The notes: a model not told the origin generated them from the letters alone. A stretch of 64,000 nt of DNA from Pseudomonadota bacterium (GCA_021851325.1 JAJZDZ010000008.1:62001-126000), one strand, 5' to 3'; counted from the stretch's first letter, positions 15,382 to 24,632 are shown. A program made the numbers and translations.

Positions 15382-17697
15382 ATGAATGAAGCCGAGACCC
15401 GCGCCGAGCATATCGATCCCGCCCTCAAGGTGGCGGGCTGGGGCGTGGTCGATGGCAGCCGGGTCCGCCGCGAGTACCAGATCACCAAGGGACGACTGGA
15501 GGGCCACGGGAAGCGGGCGAAGCCGCTCATTGCCGATTACGTGCTCGAATACCGAACCCACAAGCTGGCCGTAGTGGAGGCCAAGGCCTGGGACGAGGCG
15601 CTGACTGAGGGCGTAGGCCAAGCCAAAGCCTATGCGGACAAGCTTGCGGTCCGCTTCGCCTATTCGAGCAACGGGCAGGGCATCTATGGCATCGACATGA
15701 AGGAGGGCACGGAAGGCGACGTACTGCGCTTCCCCTCTCCGGACGAGCTGTGGGCTATGACCTTTGCCAAGCAGAACGCCTGGCGCGACCGCTTCGCCGC
15801 CGTAGCGTTCGAAGACAAGGGCGGCTCGCATCCTAGCCGCTATTACCAGGAGATCGCGGTTGAGCGCGTGCTGGAGGCGATCGCCGAGGAGAAGCAGCGC
15901 ATTCTCCTTACGCTGGCCACTGGCACCGGCAAGACCTTCATTGCCTTCCAGATTGCTTGGAAGCTGTTTCAAGCGCGCTGGAACCTGACCCGTGAATCCA
16001 CGCGTCGGCCGCGCATTCTTTTCCTTGCCGACCGCAACATTCTCGCCGATCAGGCATACAACGCCTTCTCCGCGTTCCCGGAGGATGCGTTGGTCCGCAT
16101 CGATCCAGCGGATATACGGAAGAAAGGTAAGGTACCCAAGAACGGCAGCCTGTTCTTCACGATCTTCCAGACCTTTATGAGCGGCCCACCGAAGGACGGC
16201 AAGCCCTCGCCCTATTTCGGGGAATATCCGCCGGACTTCTTCGACTTTATCGTCATCGACGAGTGTCATCGCGGCGGGGCCAATGACGAAAGTAACTGGC
16301 GCGCGATCTTGGAGTATTTCGCGCCCGCCGTGCAGCTGGGCCTGACGGCCACGCCTAAGCGCAAGGACAACATCGACACCTATAAATATTTCGGAGAGCC
16401 CGTCTATACCTACTCGCTTAAAGAAGGCATCAACGACGGCTTTCTGACGCCGTTCAAAGTCCGGCAGATTTCCACGACACTCGATGAGTACGTTTTCACC
16501 CCGGATGACAGTTTGATCGAAGGGGATATCGAGAGCGGCAAGCGCTACACGGAAGCCGATTTCAACCGCATCATCGAAATTCGCGAGCGCGAGGCGCACC
16601 GGGTCAAGCTCTTCATGGACATGATCGACCAGCGCGAGAAGACGCTGGTGTTCTGCGCCAACCAGACCCACGCGCTTGTGGTGCGCGACCTCATCAATCA
16701 AATGAAGATGAACAAAGACCCGAATTATTGCCAGCGAGTCACCGCTGACGATGGCGCCCTAGGCGAGCAGTACCTCCGCGACTTCCAGGACAACGAGAAA
16801 GCCATCCCGACGATCCTGACGACCTCGCAGAAGCTCTCGACCGGCGTGGACGCGCGCAATGTGCGCAACATCGTGCTGCTGCGACCGATCAATTCGATGG
16901 TCGAATTCAAACAGATCATTGGGCGCGGCACGCGGCTTTACGACGGCAAGGATTATTTCACCATCTACGACTTTGTGCGAGCCCATCACCACTTCAGCGA
17001 TCCGGAATGGGATGGCGAACCCATTGAGCCGGAACCGAAGGAACCGCGCACACCGTCACCGCCTGGCCCGTCCGCACCGGAACCTGGACCCGAGCCAACC
17101 CCAAGGCCCAAGAGGATCAAGGTCAAGCTGGCGGACGGCAAGGCCCGAACGATCCAGCACATGATGGTCACCTCGTTCTGGCACGCCGACGGCACGCCGA
17201 TGTCCTCGCAGCAGTTCATGGAAATGCTGTTCGGCAAGTTGCCGGAATTCTTCAAAGACGAGGCCGAGCTCCGCCGGATTTGGAGTGCGCCCGACACGCG
17301 GGCCAAGCTCTTGCAGGGCCTGGCGGAGAAGGGCTTCGGCAAGGAACAGATGGCGGAGATGCAGCGCATCATCGACGCGGAGAATAGCGATCTATTTGAT
17401 GTGCTCGCCCATGTGGCCTATGCCATGCCGACGATGACGCGCGGCGAACGCGCCAGCAAGGCCAAAGTGGCGGTGGACAGCCAATTCAGCGCCAAGCAGG
17501 CCGCGTTCCTCGACTTCGTGCTCTCGCATTACGTGAGCGAGGGCGTGGACGAGTTAGACCAGGAAAAGCTCACGCCGCTGTTGCGGCTGCGCTACCGCAA
17601 CTCGCTTGCTGACGCGATTGCCGATCTGGGGCCCCCTGAAGAGATAGGCCAGGTATTTTCAGGCTTTCAGAGGTTTCTGTATCAGGAAGCGGCGTAA
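15382..17697 (+). CDS. hsdR: type I restriction endonuclease subunit HsdR
   Basis: 771-residue motor and nuclease subunit of the EcoEI-like branch. The N-terminal nuclease domain has DYVLEYRTHKLAVVEAKAW (E-A-K about residue 68). Then come helicase motif I ATGTGKTF (about residue 180), the DECH box VIDECHRGG (about 290), LTATPKR and a late GRGTR motif VI. A proline-rich linker (EPEPKEPRTPSPPGPSAPEP) leads to a C-terminal domain contacting HsdM. It moves and cuts unmodified DNA. It starts 8 bases after hsdS, so all three hsd genes form one operon. The reading frame is intact. Confidence 0.95.
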   Translation: MNEAETRAEHIDPALKVAGWGVVDGSRVRREYQITKGRLEGHGKRAKPLIADYVLEYRTHKLAVVEAKAWDEALTEGVGQAKAYADKLAVRFAYSSNGQGIYGIDMKEGTEGDVLRFPSPDELWAMTFAKQNAWRDRFAAVAFEDKGGSHPSRYYQEIAVERVLEAIAEEKQRILLTLATGTGKTFIAFQIAWKLFQARWNLTRESTRRPRILFLADRNILADQAYNAFSAFPEDALVRIDPADIRKKGKVPKNGSLFFTIFQTFMSGPPKDGKPSPYFGEYPPDFFDFIVIDECHRGGANDESNWRAILEYFAPAVQLGLTATPKRKDNIDTYKYFGEPVYTYSLKEGINDGFLTPFKVRQISTTLDEYVFTPDDSLIEGDIESGKRYTEADFNRIIEIREREAHRVKLFMDMIDQREKTLVFCANQTHALVVRDLINQMKMNKDPNYCQRVTADDGALGEQYLRDFQDNEKAIPTILTTSQKLSTGVDARNVRNIVLLRPINSMVEFKQIIGRGTRLYDGKDYFTIYDFVRAHHHFSDPEWDGEPIEPEPKEPRTPSPPGPSAPEPGPEPTPRPKRIKVKLADGKARTIQHMMVTSFWHADGTPMSSQQFMEMLFGKLPEFFKDEAELRRIWSAPDTRAKLLQGLAEKGFGKEQMAEMQRIIDAENSDLFDVLAHVAYAMPTMTRGERASKAKVAVDSQFSAKQAAFLDFVLSHYVSEGVDELDQEKLTPLLRLRYRNSLADAIADLGPPEEIGQVFSGFQRFLYQEAA

Positions 17698-17710
17698 GCT
17701 GATCATTTGC

Positions 17711-17818
17711 CGAGATTGACCGCGGGGACCGGTCATTACCTGCGGGCGTCCCCCGAGCGTTCCCCACGCGTCGAGCATCCTCCTGCAATGTTCGACGCGC
17801 GACAGCGGGTCAATCTCG
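17711..17818. repeat. nested inverted repeats between convergent genes
   Basis: CGAGATTGACC at 17711-17721 pairs with GGTCAATCTCG at 17808-17818, and CGCGTCGA at 17767-17774 pairs with TCGACGCG at 17792-17799. The right outer arm contains the stop of the leftward gene. The region separates hsdR from the convergent HTH gene and probably acts as a two-way transcription barrier; no T-runs are present. Confidence 0.5.
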
Positions 17819-19018
17819 ATCATCCGTTTCCACCCCGTCCGATTCAGCCTGGATTGAATCGGAGAGACTTTGGAAAATCGCTCCACTTGTAACAGGATCT
17901 ATGCGGTCCGCCTCGGCAAGCGCCCACACCGCCCATGAGTTTAGGGTAGCGGATTCCGTCGGCATTTCGAGCGCGCGCAGTCGAACCGCTTCAACGTATG
18001 AGCGGATTGTCTCTGCCTTCCGTAGTGCGGCCGCCTGGCTCATTAGCCGCGCGACACGTTCCCTTTCCTGCCGCAAGCGGCGCTCGCGCGCCTTCTGCTC
18101 GGCTTCTGCGATCCGCTTCTCTTCTTCGATCCGCAACTGTTCCTTTTGTTCGATCACCCATTCCCTATGCCGATGCATGGCATGGCGGTATTGCGTCTCG
18201 CTCCGAATGAGAATTGCGGCAATGATTTCGCATAGTCGGCCCTCCAACTTCCCTTCGGCATCGTCCCAATATCTCGTCTCCAGAGCAGACGAGTGACTCG
18301 ATTCGAACTCCAATCTGAGACAGGTCCCCTCCCTCGTGACCGTTCCGTTTCTTTTCGCCACTCTTCCGGACGGCGGCTCTAATGTGAACCTTACCAGTTG
18401 GCTTCCGACGCTAACGGCAACGCCGCGATTTTCGAAGAGATCAACACCGTATTTCGAGGTGTGCATGCTAAGTTTGCAGCCGAGCGCGTGAAGCTTGTGA
18501 GAAAGCGATAACAGAATTAGTAAGCGTCGCCGTTCGATGCCGCCATCGTATTTGGGCTTGTCGATGGACCACCGGCTATTCCGACGTTCTTCATCGTGGG
18601 CCAAGAGCTTTGCAACATCACCAAACGCCCTAGAGAAATCACGCTCAGCGGAAGCCTTGCCTACCAACCTGCGCACGCGATCCGAAAGAGCATCCATCTC
18701 CTCTTCGAAGAATGGGATTGGAGGAATCTCGGCTTCCGCGAGTTCCTGCTTCCAACTGGGATTCCAGTACCGATGGGGATTTCCACCGATCTCAATTTTG
18801 TCGCTTGCGCCAGGAAAGCGCATTGGCAGCGAGGCCGCGTGACTTGCTTTGCCATTTGCCTTCTTTGCCCAATAGCCACGCGCGGGTACAGGGATGTTGG
18901 CTTTGCGGCAGGCCTTTGCAAGCGCGACATCGGACACACCGACGCTCGCCGCGACAGTTCGCATCGGCTGCGACCACACGAGGTCGTATAGCTCTTGTCG
19001 TGAAAAGGCCTTTGGCAT
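17810..19018 (-). CDS. HTH and coiled-coil protein, 402 aa
   Basis: Unnamed family. Residues 5-50 look like a helix-turn-helix: FSRQELYDLVW, then MRTVAASVGVSDVALAKACR, followed by IPVPARGYWAKK, a start often seen in hypothetical proteins of restriction islands. A basic/aromatic middle (HKLHALGCKLSMHTSKYGV) follows. Residues about 290-345 form a strong charged coiled coil (EEEKRIAEAEQKARERR). The C-terminus is acidic. DNA binding is likely; any enzymatic role is not visible. It is convergent with hsdR. A palindrome 29-60 bases upstream of its start (19047-19078) could be its own operator. Confidence 0.75.
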   Translation of the reverse strand: MPKAFSRQELYDLVWSQPMRTVAASVGVSDVALAKACRKANIPVPARGYWAKKANGKASHAASLPMRFPGASDKIEIGGNPHRYWNPSWKQELAEAEIPPIPFFEEEMDALSDRVRRLVGKASAERDFSRAFGDVAKLLAHDEERRNSRWSIDKPKYDGGIERRRLLILLSLSHKLHALGCKLSMHTSKYGVDLFENRGVAVSVGSQLVRFTLEPPSGRVAKRNGTVTREGTCLRLEFESSHSSALETRYWDDAEGKLEGRLCEIIAAILIRSETQYRHAMHRHREWVIEQKEQLRIEEEKRIAEAEQKARERRLRQERERVARLMSQAAALRKAETIRSYVEAVRLRALEMPTESATLNSWAVWALAEADRIDPVTSGAIFQSLSDSIQAESDGVETDDRD

Positions 19019-19046
19019 CTTGGGTGCTCGATATCATTTTGATCGT

Positions 19047-19078
19047 GATTCACCGGCGACCTGTAGGATCGGTGAATC
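19047..19078. promoter_or_regulatory. palindrome upstream of HTH gene
   Basis: GATTCACCG (19047-19055) and its exact reverse complement CGGTGAATC (19070-19078), separated by 14 bases, lie just upstream of the leftward HTH gene. Position and symmetry suit an operator for a dimeric regulator, possibly that HTH protein itself. Confidence 0.4.
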
Positions 19079-19163
19079 AGCGTTGGTGAGTGCGGCATAC
19101 CGACCGAGTAGCCTTGGACGCGATGCGACACGGGAGACATGGGGAAGGCCGCCAGAGCCCGGG

Positions 19164-20537
19164 TTAGGGAATAGATTGTACTGCGCTCGGCATCAGATGG
19201 TCCGCCCATTCATTGGCCGGGACCTGTTTGTTGGTAGCGCCAATGCGTAAATAGTAAGGTTTTTCTCCCCGTACCATGAGGGGCTTGCATCCAGCTTCCT
19301 CGACTTCGACCACGATGATTGATCGGCCCTGTACGGTCACGGGTGAAATGCGGAGATCTATCTCACCTTGCACGTCACCGCAGAGCTTATTGAGGAGAGA
19401 GCTGCAATAGCCGGCCAACGTGACCTCGGATGGAGCTGCCTGTTCGATCCTGGCAAAGTCGTGATCGACGCCAGTGATATTGCAGTGGTCATCGATCCCG
19501 AGGAAAACACAGCCGCCGTTCGCGTTGGCGAATGCGACAGCGGTTCGCACAAGCTCACGATATTTCGTCTTCTGCTGGCTTTTACCAAGGTCTTCGTCGG
19601 GATCAATGAATGGCTTAAATTCAACCGACGCACCCTCGCCGCGCCTTCTAGCCGCGGTGATGAGTTCATCCAGGCGATCGTCGTCCCTTATCTGACGGTG
19701 GCGGACAAGTCCGGAATGCCGGCCCAAGTGCTCAAAATATCTGTCATAGATGGTTCCAACGTCATCGATTAGGGCGCACTCCAAGCGAGATACATCATCC
19801 GGGACGGAAGTTGTGGCAGCCCCAGATTCGACGCGGCCCGAGAAATGATGGATTCTGCCGCCCACCCAGTATGCCCCGGTGACCGTGAGCCCTTCCATAT
19901 TGCGATTGGTTCCGCCAATTTCGATCCGGAGGTTGCCGTCGTCTGATATGAGCGCGGAAAAGTACGCTCGGCTCTCTGGAAGCAGGAAGACGACTTCGCC
20001 GTTGCGACCGTCGGTGTAGCCGCTACTGCCACCATCTCCGATCCAGTCATGAGCGGCTTCAAGTCCGTCCGGGTAATACGGAGCGTCCGCAGCGATTAAG
20101 GGCTCCCGCAGCAATTGAACATCTCTCTGGAACTGCGTGCGTACGATCAGTCCAGCCGCGGGCATATAGAGGTTACTGAGCATGACACGTTCTAGGTTCC
20201 AGTACGACGTCGGCTGAGAGCGTAACACCTCCATGTCTCCGAACATCACTCTACCGGCTTCGACCGATGCCACGAAGGCGAGGCACGCATCCAGCTCGAA
20301 CCACTCTTCGTGAAGAACACAATCGCGGTAATATCGCGAACAGACAGGCTCAGGCGTCCGTGCTGCGTCGGGGAAGGCCTCCACAGCACAAGTCAGAAGC
20401 TGCCATTTGCCGTTATCGACGGCATTCAGTACACAGCGACAACGTATGCGTGGCCCAGGCATTGCGAGGGTTGCTTGGATATAGGCGAGCATCTCCGTCG
20501 GAGGCGTCGGGCAGTTGAATTGGCGCAGAATGGACAT
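19164..20537 (-). CDS. AlbA_2 (Schlafen-type) domain protein
   Basis: 457 residues. The C-terminal part carries the AlbA_2/Schlafen-AAA_4 domain: GEGASVEFKPF about residue 310, then TAVAFANANGGCVFLGIDDH about 345, then PLMVRGEKPYYLRIGATNKQ near the end. The first 290 residues contain beta-rich segments (RNGEVVFLLPES, GGRIHHFSG) that I do not recognise. AlbA_2 proteins bind nucleic acid or ATP, and several are regulators or parts of defence systems. The gene stands alone between the HTH gene and the integrase, all on the minus strand. Its start ATG at 20535-20537 is the first in frame with a plausible AT-poor leader. Confidence 0.8.
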   Translation of the reverse strand: MSILRQFNCPTPPTEMLAYIQATLAMPGPRIRCRCVLNAVDNGKWQLLTCAVEAFPDAARTPEPVCSRYYRDCVLHEEWFELDACLAFVASVEAGRVMFGDMEVLRSQPTSYWNLERVMLSNLYMPAAGLIVRTQFQRDVQLLREPLIAADAPYYPDGLEAAHDWIGDGGSSGYTDGRNGEVVFLLPESRAYFSALISDDGNLRIEIGGTNRNMEGLTVTGAYWVGGRIHHFSGRVESGAATTSVPDDVSRLECALIDDVGTIYDRYFEHLGRHSGLVRHRQIRDDDRLDELITAARRRGEGASVEFKPFIDPDEDLGKSQQKTKYRELVRTAVAFANANGGCVFLGIDDHCNITGVDHDFARIEQAAPSEVTLAGYCSSLLNKLCGDVQGEIDLRISPVTVQGRSIIVVEVEEAGCKPLMVRGEKPYYLRIGATNKQVPANEWADHLMPSAVQSIP

Positions 20538-20649
20538 GAGCCTGGCAAATTGGCGGCGGTGGGTTGGGCATCGGGTTCCTCAGCATTTTGAACCCCTCTT
20601 CACTCATTCGCCAAGTCCCTTCGGCGGCGGCTCGACTACACAGATTCCT

Positions 20650-21768
20650 CTATCTGCCGTTCAAGAGGCTCTGCATGCGACCCTCCCATATCGCAACGGC
20701 ATGCCGCATTTCGGGCAAGAAGTCGTAGCGTTGATAGACACCGACTATGCCGCCAAAACTCCCCGAGACATGATTGAGCAGTTTCTCCACCACCGGCAGG
20801 GATATGCCTTGCGCGGCAAGCCCCGAGGCAAACGTCCTGCGCAGATCGTGGATCGTCCAGTCCGAAAAGCCGCACTGCTGGTCTAGGCGCGCCTTACACT
20901 TTGAGAAGCCGTTGAAGGGGGTCTTTTTTCCCCGGGCCGGGAAGTAGAGTGCGCCCCGTGGACGCTGGCGCCCCAAAATTCCGACGGTCACGGGGCCAAT
21001 TGGGATCACGTGTTGCCGCCCATTCTTGGTGTGCTCCGCTGGGAATGTGATCGCGTCCGCCCCTACCATCCCGCCCATCAGACCGGTGATCTCGCCGCGG
21101 CGCTGCCCGGTTAGGATCAGGAGCTTCACGATTTTGCCGTACGTATCGTTCCCCGCGGCCTGCCAGACCCGCACCAGTTCATCATCGGTGAGGATGCGGT
21201 CACGCGGCCTTGAGGCCGGCGGGGCCTGCATCCGCTCCATGGGGTCGCGGTCGAGATAGTGCTTGCGATGGGCCCAGCGTAGAAAGGCCCGCAAGACCCC
21301 GTAGGTGCGGTGCTGAACTGCGGGCGTATCGGCCAACCGCTCAATCGTGGTTCTGATGTCGTGGGGTGAGATGTCTGACAGGCGGGTCGCACCGTACCGA
21401 ACATACCGCCCGAGGAAATATTCGTAGTCCGCGTGCGTGCGCGGCTTGCAGGTCGCGGCAACCTCCTTGAGGTATTGGTCCAACGCGTCGGACCAGCCGA
21501 TCGATTTGGGTTTCTCCCGGCCTAGCGTGTACTCGGCGAGCCGGCGTTTGGCTTCGGCCCGGGCATCTTGGAGCGAGATCACGCCCACGCGTCCGATGGT
21601 CTCGCGCTGGCGGCGGCGGCCGTGGGTGAGGATGTAACTCTTGGTCCCTCCTTCGCTGACGCGGACTCCAAAGCCCGCGAGGGTGTCGTCGTAATAGATC
21701 GCGATGCCTCCGTCCTTGGGCTTGAGGGCTTTGATCGAGATATCGGTCAGTCGCATATGTCTCACCAT
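20650..21768 (-). CDS. tyrosine site-specific integrase
   Basis: 372-residue integrase of the P4-like/DUF4102 class. The N-terminal domain begins LTDISIKALKPKDGG and contains GGTKSYILTHGRRR. Catalytic residues are in GQRRGE (arginine about 222), IHDLRRTF (about 305), LNHVSG and VYQRYDF (tyrosine about 342). It catalyses integration and excision at the tRNA site whose 3' end lies 140 bases upstream of its start. A second ATG at 21756 with GGTGAG before it is an equally likely start. All catalytic motifs are intact, so the island may still be mobile if the other end is preserved. Confidence 0.93.
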   Translation of the reverse strand: MVRHMRLTDISIKALKPKDGGIAIYYDDTLAGFGVRVSEGGTKSYILTHGRRRQRETIGRVGVISLQDARAEAKRRLAEYTLGREKPKSIGWSDALDQYLKEVAATCKPRTHADYEYFLGRYVRYGATRLSDISPHDIRTTIERLADTPAVQHRTYGVLRAFLRWAHRKHYLDRDPMERMQAPPASRPRDRILTDDELVRVWQAAGNDTYGKIVKLLILTGQRRGEITGLMGGMVGADAITFPAEHTKNGRQHVIPIGPVTVGILGRQRPRGALYFPARGKKTPFNGFSKCKARLDQQCGFSDWTIHDLRRTFASGLAAQGISLPVVEKLLNHVSGSFGGIVGVYQRYDFLPEMRHAVAIWEGRMQSLLNGR

Positions 21769-21908
21769 TGTCTCGCACGAAGGCCGCGTAGCGGCGTTCA
21801 GGCAGGTTCAGCCGCGATACTCCGATTTTCGGAAATATCAACGGCACCAATGGCTTAGGTGCTGGTATGCGTCGCGATGTTCAGATATCAAATTTGCTTC
21901 GCAATGAG

Positions 21909-21942
21909 GAGGTCAGCGGTTCGATCCCGCTCAGCTCCACCA
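21909..21942 (+). other. attachment site: 3' end of tRNA-Ala(GGC)
   Basis: 34 bases GAGGTCAGCGG ... GCTCCACCA. They contain the complete T arm (AGCGG, TTCGATC loop, CCGCT), the 3' acceptor strand CAGCTCC and the encoded ACCA. The D arm, anticodon arm and 5' acceptor strand are missing (no TAGCTCAG upstream), so this is a partial copy formed by integration, not a working tRNA gene. It agrees with bacterial tRNA-Ala(GGC). The intact gene should lie at the other end of the island, left of this window. Confidence 0.85.
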
Positions 21943-22348
21943 GGCACGCAAGCCCATCCAAGGGATGCCTCCTGCCAGCGCGGTCGGCAATCGCTGCGCG
22001 CGGGAAGGACGTCCGCGGGAGCTTCCTTCTGGATTGGCTGCACCATGGCCCATACCCCCAGTGGCGAGCCGTGAGCTTTCATAAGGCAGTCCACGAGGCT
22101 CGCCGCGCCTGGTCCGGCCAATTTGTACGCCGGCAGGATGCCCTATCGGGCAACAGCGCCCGACAACTCGCTGAGGCGCCACGCAACATCACCCACGCGC
22201 CGCTCAGCCCGGACAACAAACACGAGGCTCATGACGACCACAGGCAAGGATTTCCGCCAAGCAAGTTCCCCGCGACCGTCAGCCCCTCCTCTGCCGGTCG
22301 CTCACAACACCACTCCCCAGTTTCGGGAGCAGGAGCGAACCACCCGAG
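21943..22348. other. gap right of attachment site, no gene seen
   Basis: About 400 bases between the tRNA fragment and the aldolase gene. Open frames exist but have a random composition rich in R, P and S and no plausible ribosome site. I see no RNA gene or repeat. It is the first DNA outside the island, or the edge of a second one. Confidence 0.4.
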
Positions 22349-22978
22349 CTAATCCCCACGCGCCCCCTGGCAAGCACGAACCAATGTGGTTGCGCGGCGG
22401 TGAACTTCCAAGACGGCCATCCCCGGCCTAAAAAGTTCAGTTCCAATACCGAAGCCAGAGGCACCCACTGCCAACCAGGCAGAAATATCTGCGGCTCCAA
22501 CGCCCCCCACCGGCAATATCGCTGTGTCTTTCGGCAGAACACCGCGGAGCGCTTTCAGGTAGGCGGGACCAAGACTGCCGGCGGGGAACAGTTTCAGGTG
22601 CCGTGCTCCGGCCTGTAGCGCCGCAAACGCTTCAGTTGGCGTGACGAACCCTGGTATGACCGTTAAGCCCTTTCCCACACAACGGTCAATCACGCGGTGA
22701 TCGGTGTTCGGGGCGACAACGAGCGTTCCACCTGCTTCATGCACTCTGTCAACGCTGTTACAGTCAAGAACAGTGCCAGCTCCGCAAACCATCCGGCCAG
22801 AGAATTCACGGGATAATCGCGATATGCTTTCCAGCGGCTCTGGCGAATTGAGCGGTACCTCAACAATTCTGATGCCGGCCGATGCAAGTGCATCTGCCAC
22901 TGCCAGAACTGTCGAAGGCGTAATACCCCGCAGAATCGCAACGATTGGCATTTCCACCAAGGCTGCTTCAAATTTCAT
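22349..22978 (-). CDS. dgoA: 2-dehydro-3-deoxy-6-phosphogalactonate aldolase
   Basis: 209-residue class I aldolase of the KDPG/KDPGal family. Marker segments are VAILRGITP near the start, EVPLNSPEPL (substrate-binding glutamate), CGAGTVLD, FVTPTEAFAALQAGA and LKLFPAGSLGP, whose lysine forms the Schiff base; the GGVGAADISAWLAVG end is typical of DgoA. It cleaves KDPGal into pyruvate and glyceraldehyde 3-phosphate, the last step of the De Ley-Doudoroff route. Its ATG overlaps the end of dgoK (ATGA type), so the two are translationally coupled. It is the last gene of the operon. Confidence 0.95.
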   Translation of the reverse strand: MKFEAALVEMPIVAILRGITPSTVLAVADALASAGIRIVEVPLNSPEPLESISRLSREFSGRMVCGAGTVLDCNSVDRVHEAGGTLVVAPNTDHRVIDRCVGKGLTVIPGFVTPTEAFAALQAGARHLKLFPAGSLGPAYLKALRGVLPKDTAILPVGGVGAADISAWLAVGASGFGIGTELFRPGMAVLEVHRRATTLVRACQGARGD

Positions 22979-23883
22979 CGCGCTTCCTTCCTTGCACGAA
23001 GATGTGTGAGGCCCGCGAGCACCAGCGCATCTCCATCATGGATCACGCTGTCCATACGGAATTTCTCCAGAGCACGGGCGTAAAGATCCGTGAGCAATGG
23101 TGTGCCTATTATGTGAATGACGGCTCCAGATGGAGATGCCAACACTTTGGGCAAAGCTGCCACTTCGGCGCCGATGAGCAATCCTGAAAGATAACTCCGC
23201 TGGTCCGATACCATCATCACGCCCGCCGCTACCTTCGCTCGCACACCAAAGAGCCGTGCCGAAAGCGCATCGCCATCGCCTGCCGCCGCGATGCCCGCAG
23301 CGAAGGCTTCAGGAGAAAAGCCTTTCTCAGGTGCACTCAGCAGGCTTTGGCTCGACAAAAGGTCGAAAAGCTCGCCACTCATGGCCGTGACAAACCTCTC
23401 CACATATCCATTTTTGACCAGGACCCATTTGCTATGGGTACCAGGCAAGCAGAGAACATGTGTGCCTTGCTGACGCCCAGAGGCGTCATTCATCCAGCCA
23501 ATGACCTGTGTCTCCTCGCCACGCGCGACATCGGTACCAAGGTCATTCCGGCAGACAAGTCCTGGCACGATGTCTACGTCCGGTTCGGACATGACCCGGA
23601 AGAGACCACGCCTCAGATCCTCCAAGGACGCCGGGCAGGGCCTGTAAGGGACGGGTATCCAGCCACGGTTGGATCCGACCATGCCACACAGAAGTGCGGG
23701 AAGGTTTTCCGCCTGCAGTTCCGGTCTGATAGAGTTGGTAAATTTCTCCGCCGCCACCCCTTGTTTCAGGCGGCTTACACCAAGCGCAAAGCGTGCCTGG
23801 TGCAAAATTTCACCGTCACCACTCATCCGCCAGGCACGAACGCTGGTTGATCCCCAATCGACGGCGAGCCAATCACCGTTCAT
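22975..23883 (-). CDS. dgoK: 2-dehydro-3-deoxygalactonokinase
   Basis: 302-residue sugar-acid kinase. It starts MNGDWLAVDWGSTSVRAWRM, the phosphate-1 loop of DgoK, followed by ALLCGMVGSNRGW and later VLCLPGTHSKWV and the C-terminal IIGTPLLTDLYARAL. It phosphorylates 2-dehydro-3-deoxygalactonate at C6 using ATP. Length and motifs are standard. It overlaps both neighbours by 4 bases, which ties kinase to dehydrogenase and aldolase expression. Confidence 0.95.
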   Translation of the reverse strand: MNGDWLAVDWGSTSVRAWRMSGDGEILHQARFALGVSRLKQGVAAEKFTNSIRPELQAENLPALLCGMVGSNRGWIPVPYRPCPASLEDLRRGLFRVMSEPDVDIVPGLVCRNDLGTDVARGEETQVIGWMNDASGRQQGTHVLCLPGTHSKWVLVKNGYVERFVTAMSGELFDLLSSQSLLSAPEKGFSPEAFAAGIAAAGDGDALSARLFGVRAKVAAGVMMVSDQRSYLSGLLIGAEVAALPKVLASPSGAVIHIIGTPLLTDLYARALEKFRMDSVIHDGDALVLAGLTHLRARKEAR

Positions 23884-24632
23884 ATTCGACCACCGTCAAT
23901 GACGAAATTTTGGCCAGTTATGGCTGAACTTTCGTTACTGCTGAGAAACAGTACCAACCGCGCGACATCACCAGGAACAATGCGCCGCTTCAACGCCACC
24001 TGCTTCATCCAGTCGCGTTCTGCGTCCGCAGATAGCCACAGGGCCAGTTGCCGCTCCGTGACGACCCAGCCAGGAGATACCGCATTGACGCGGACACCGA
24101 ACTGCCCCCACGCCCGCGCCAGCGTCTTGGTAAGGGCTATGATCCCCGCTTTCGCCGTATTGTAGGCAGCCAGGTCTTCGGGAGCCAGAATCGCGTTAAT
24201 TGAAGAGAGGTTGACGATGGAACCTGCACCGCGTGATTTCATGACCTGAAGGGCACGCTGCGAGGCAAACATAACTGGGTCAAGATTCACGGAAAGATTT
24301 CTTCGCCATGCATCCCAGCCCAGCGATGCCGCGTCATGACGTTCATCGTTAGCGACATTGTTCACCAGAATGTCAATGCCACCGAGTCTTTCCGACAAGT
24401 CATCGATGACAGAGCATAACGCCCGAACGTCGCAGACATCACATACCCGAAACTTCGCCCCGTTCTCCGCGGCAAGCAAGCCTCCCGCCTTGTCATCGAT
24501 ATCAAGGAACCCCACCTCAGCGCCTTGCGCACGGAATGCAGCAACAATGGCTGCACCAATTCCGGTCGCGCCTCCGGTCACAAGCACCTTTTGTCCCGCA
24601 AGATCAGGATATTTGGCGCCATGGTGCATCAA
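23880..24632 (-). CDS. SDR dehydrogenase, probable galactose dehydrogenase
   Basis: 250-residue short-chain dehydrogenase. The Rossmann glycine motif is TGGATGIGAAI, the NAG-equivalent motif is NNVAN, a catalytic serine precedes YNTAKAGI (Tyr-x-x-x-Lys), and the C-terminus QNFVIDGGRI is classical. In this operon the missing oxidation step is aldose to lactone, so NAD(P)-dependent D-galactose 1-dehydrogenase is the natural assignment; L-arabinose or D-fucose could also be accepted. It overlaps the dehydratase and dgoK genes by 4 bases each. The family is certain; the substrate is inferred from context. Confidence 0.85.
   Translation of the reverse strand: MMHHGAKYPDLAGQKVLVTGGATGIGAAIVAAFRAQGAEVGFLDIDDKAGGLLAAENGAKFRVCDVCDVRALCSVIDDLSERLGGIDILVNNVANDERHDAASLGWDAWRRNLSVNLDPVMFASQRALQVMKSRGAGSIVNLSSINAILAPEDLAAYNTAKAGIIALTKTLARAWGQFGVRVNAVSPGWVVTERQLALWLSADAERDWMKQVALKRRIVPGDVARLVLFLSSNESSAITGQNFVIDGGRI

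Noticed and set aside
15364-16701. 445-codon frame antisense to hsdR
   Set aside because: It mirrors the helicase domain of a well-supported gene; GC-rich codon use opens the opposite frame.
21867-22352. 161-codon frame and antisense frames across the tRNA fragment
   Set aside because: The minus frame contains the ERDRTADLL string that arises from antisense translation of tRNA genes; the plus frame has no start signal or familiar segment.
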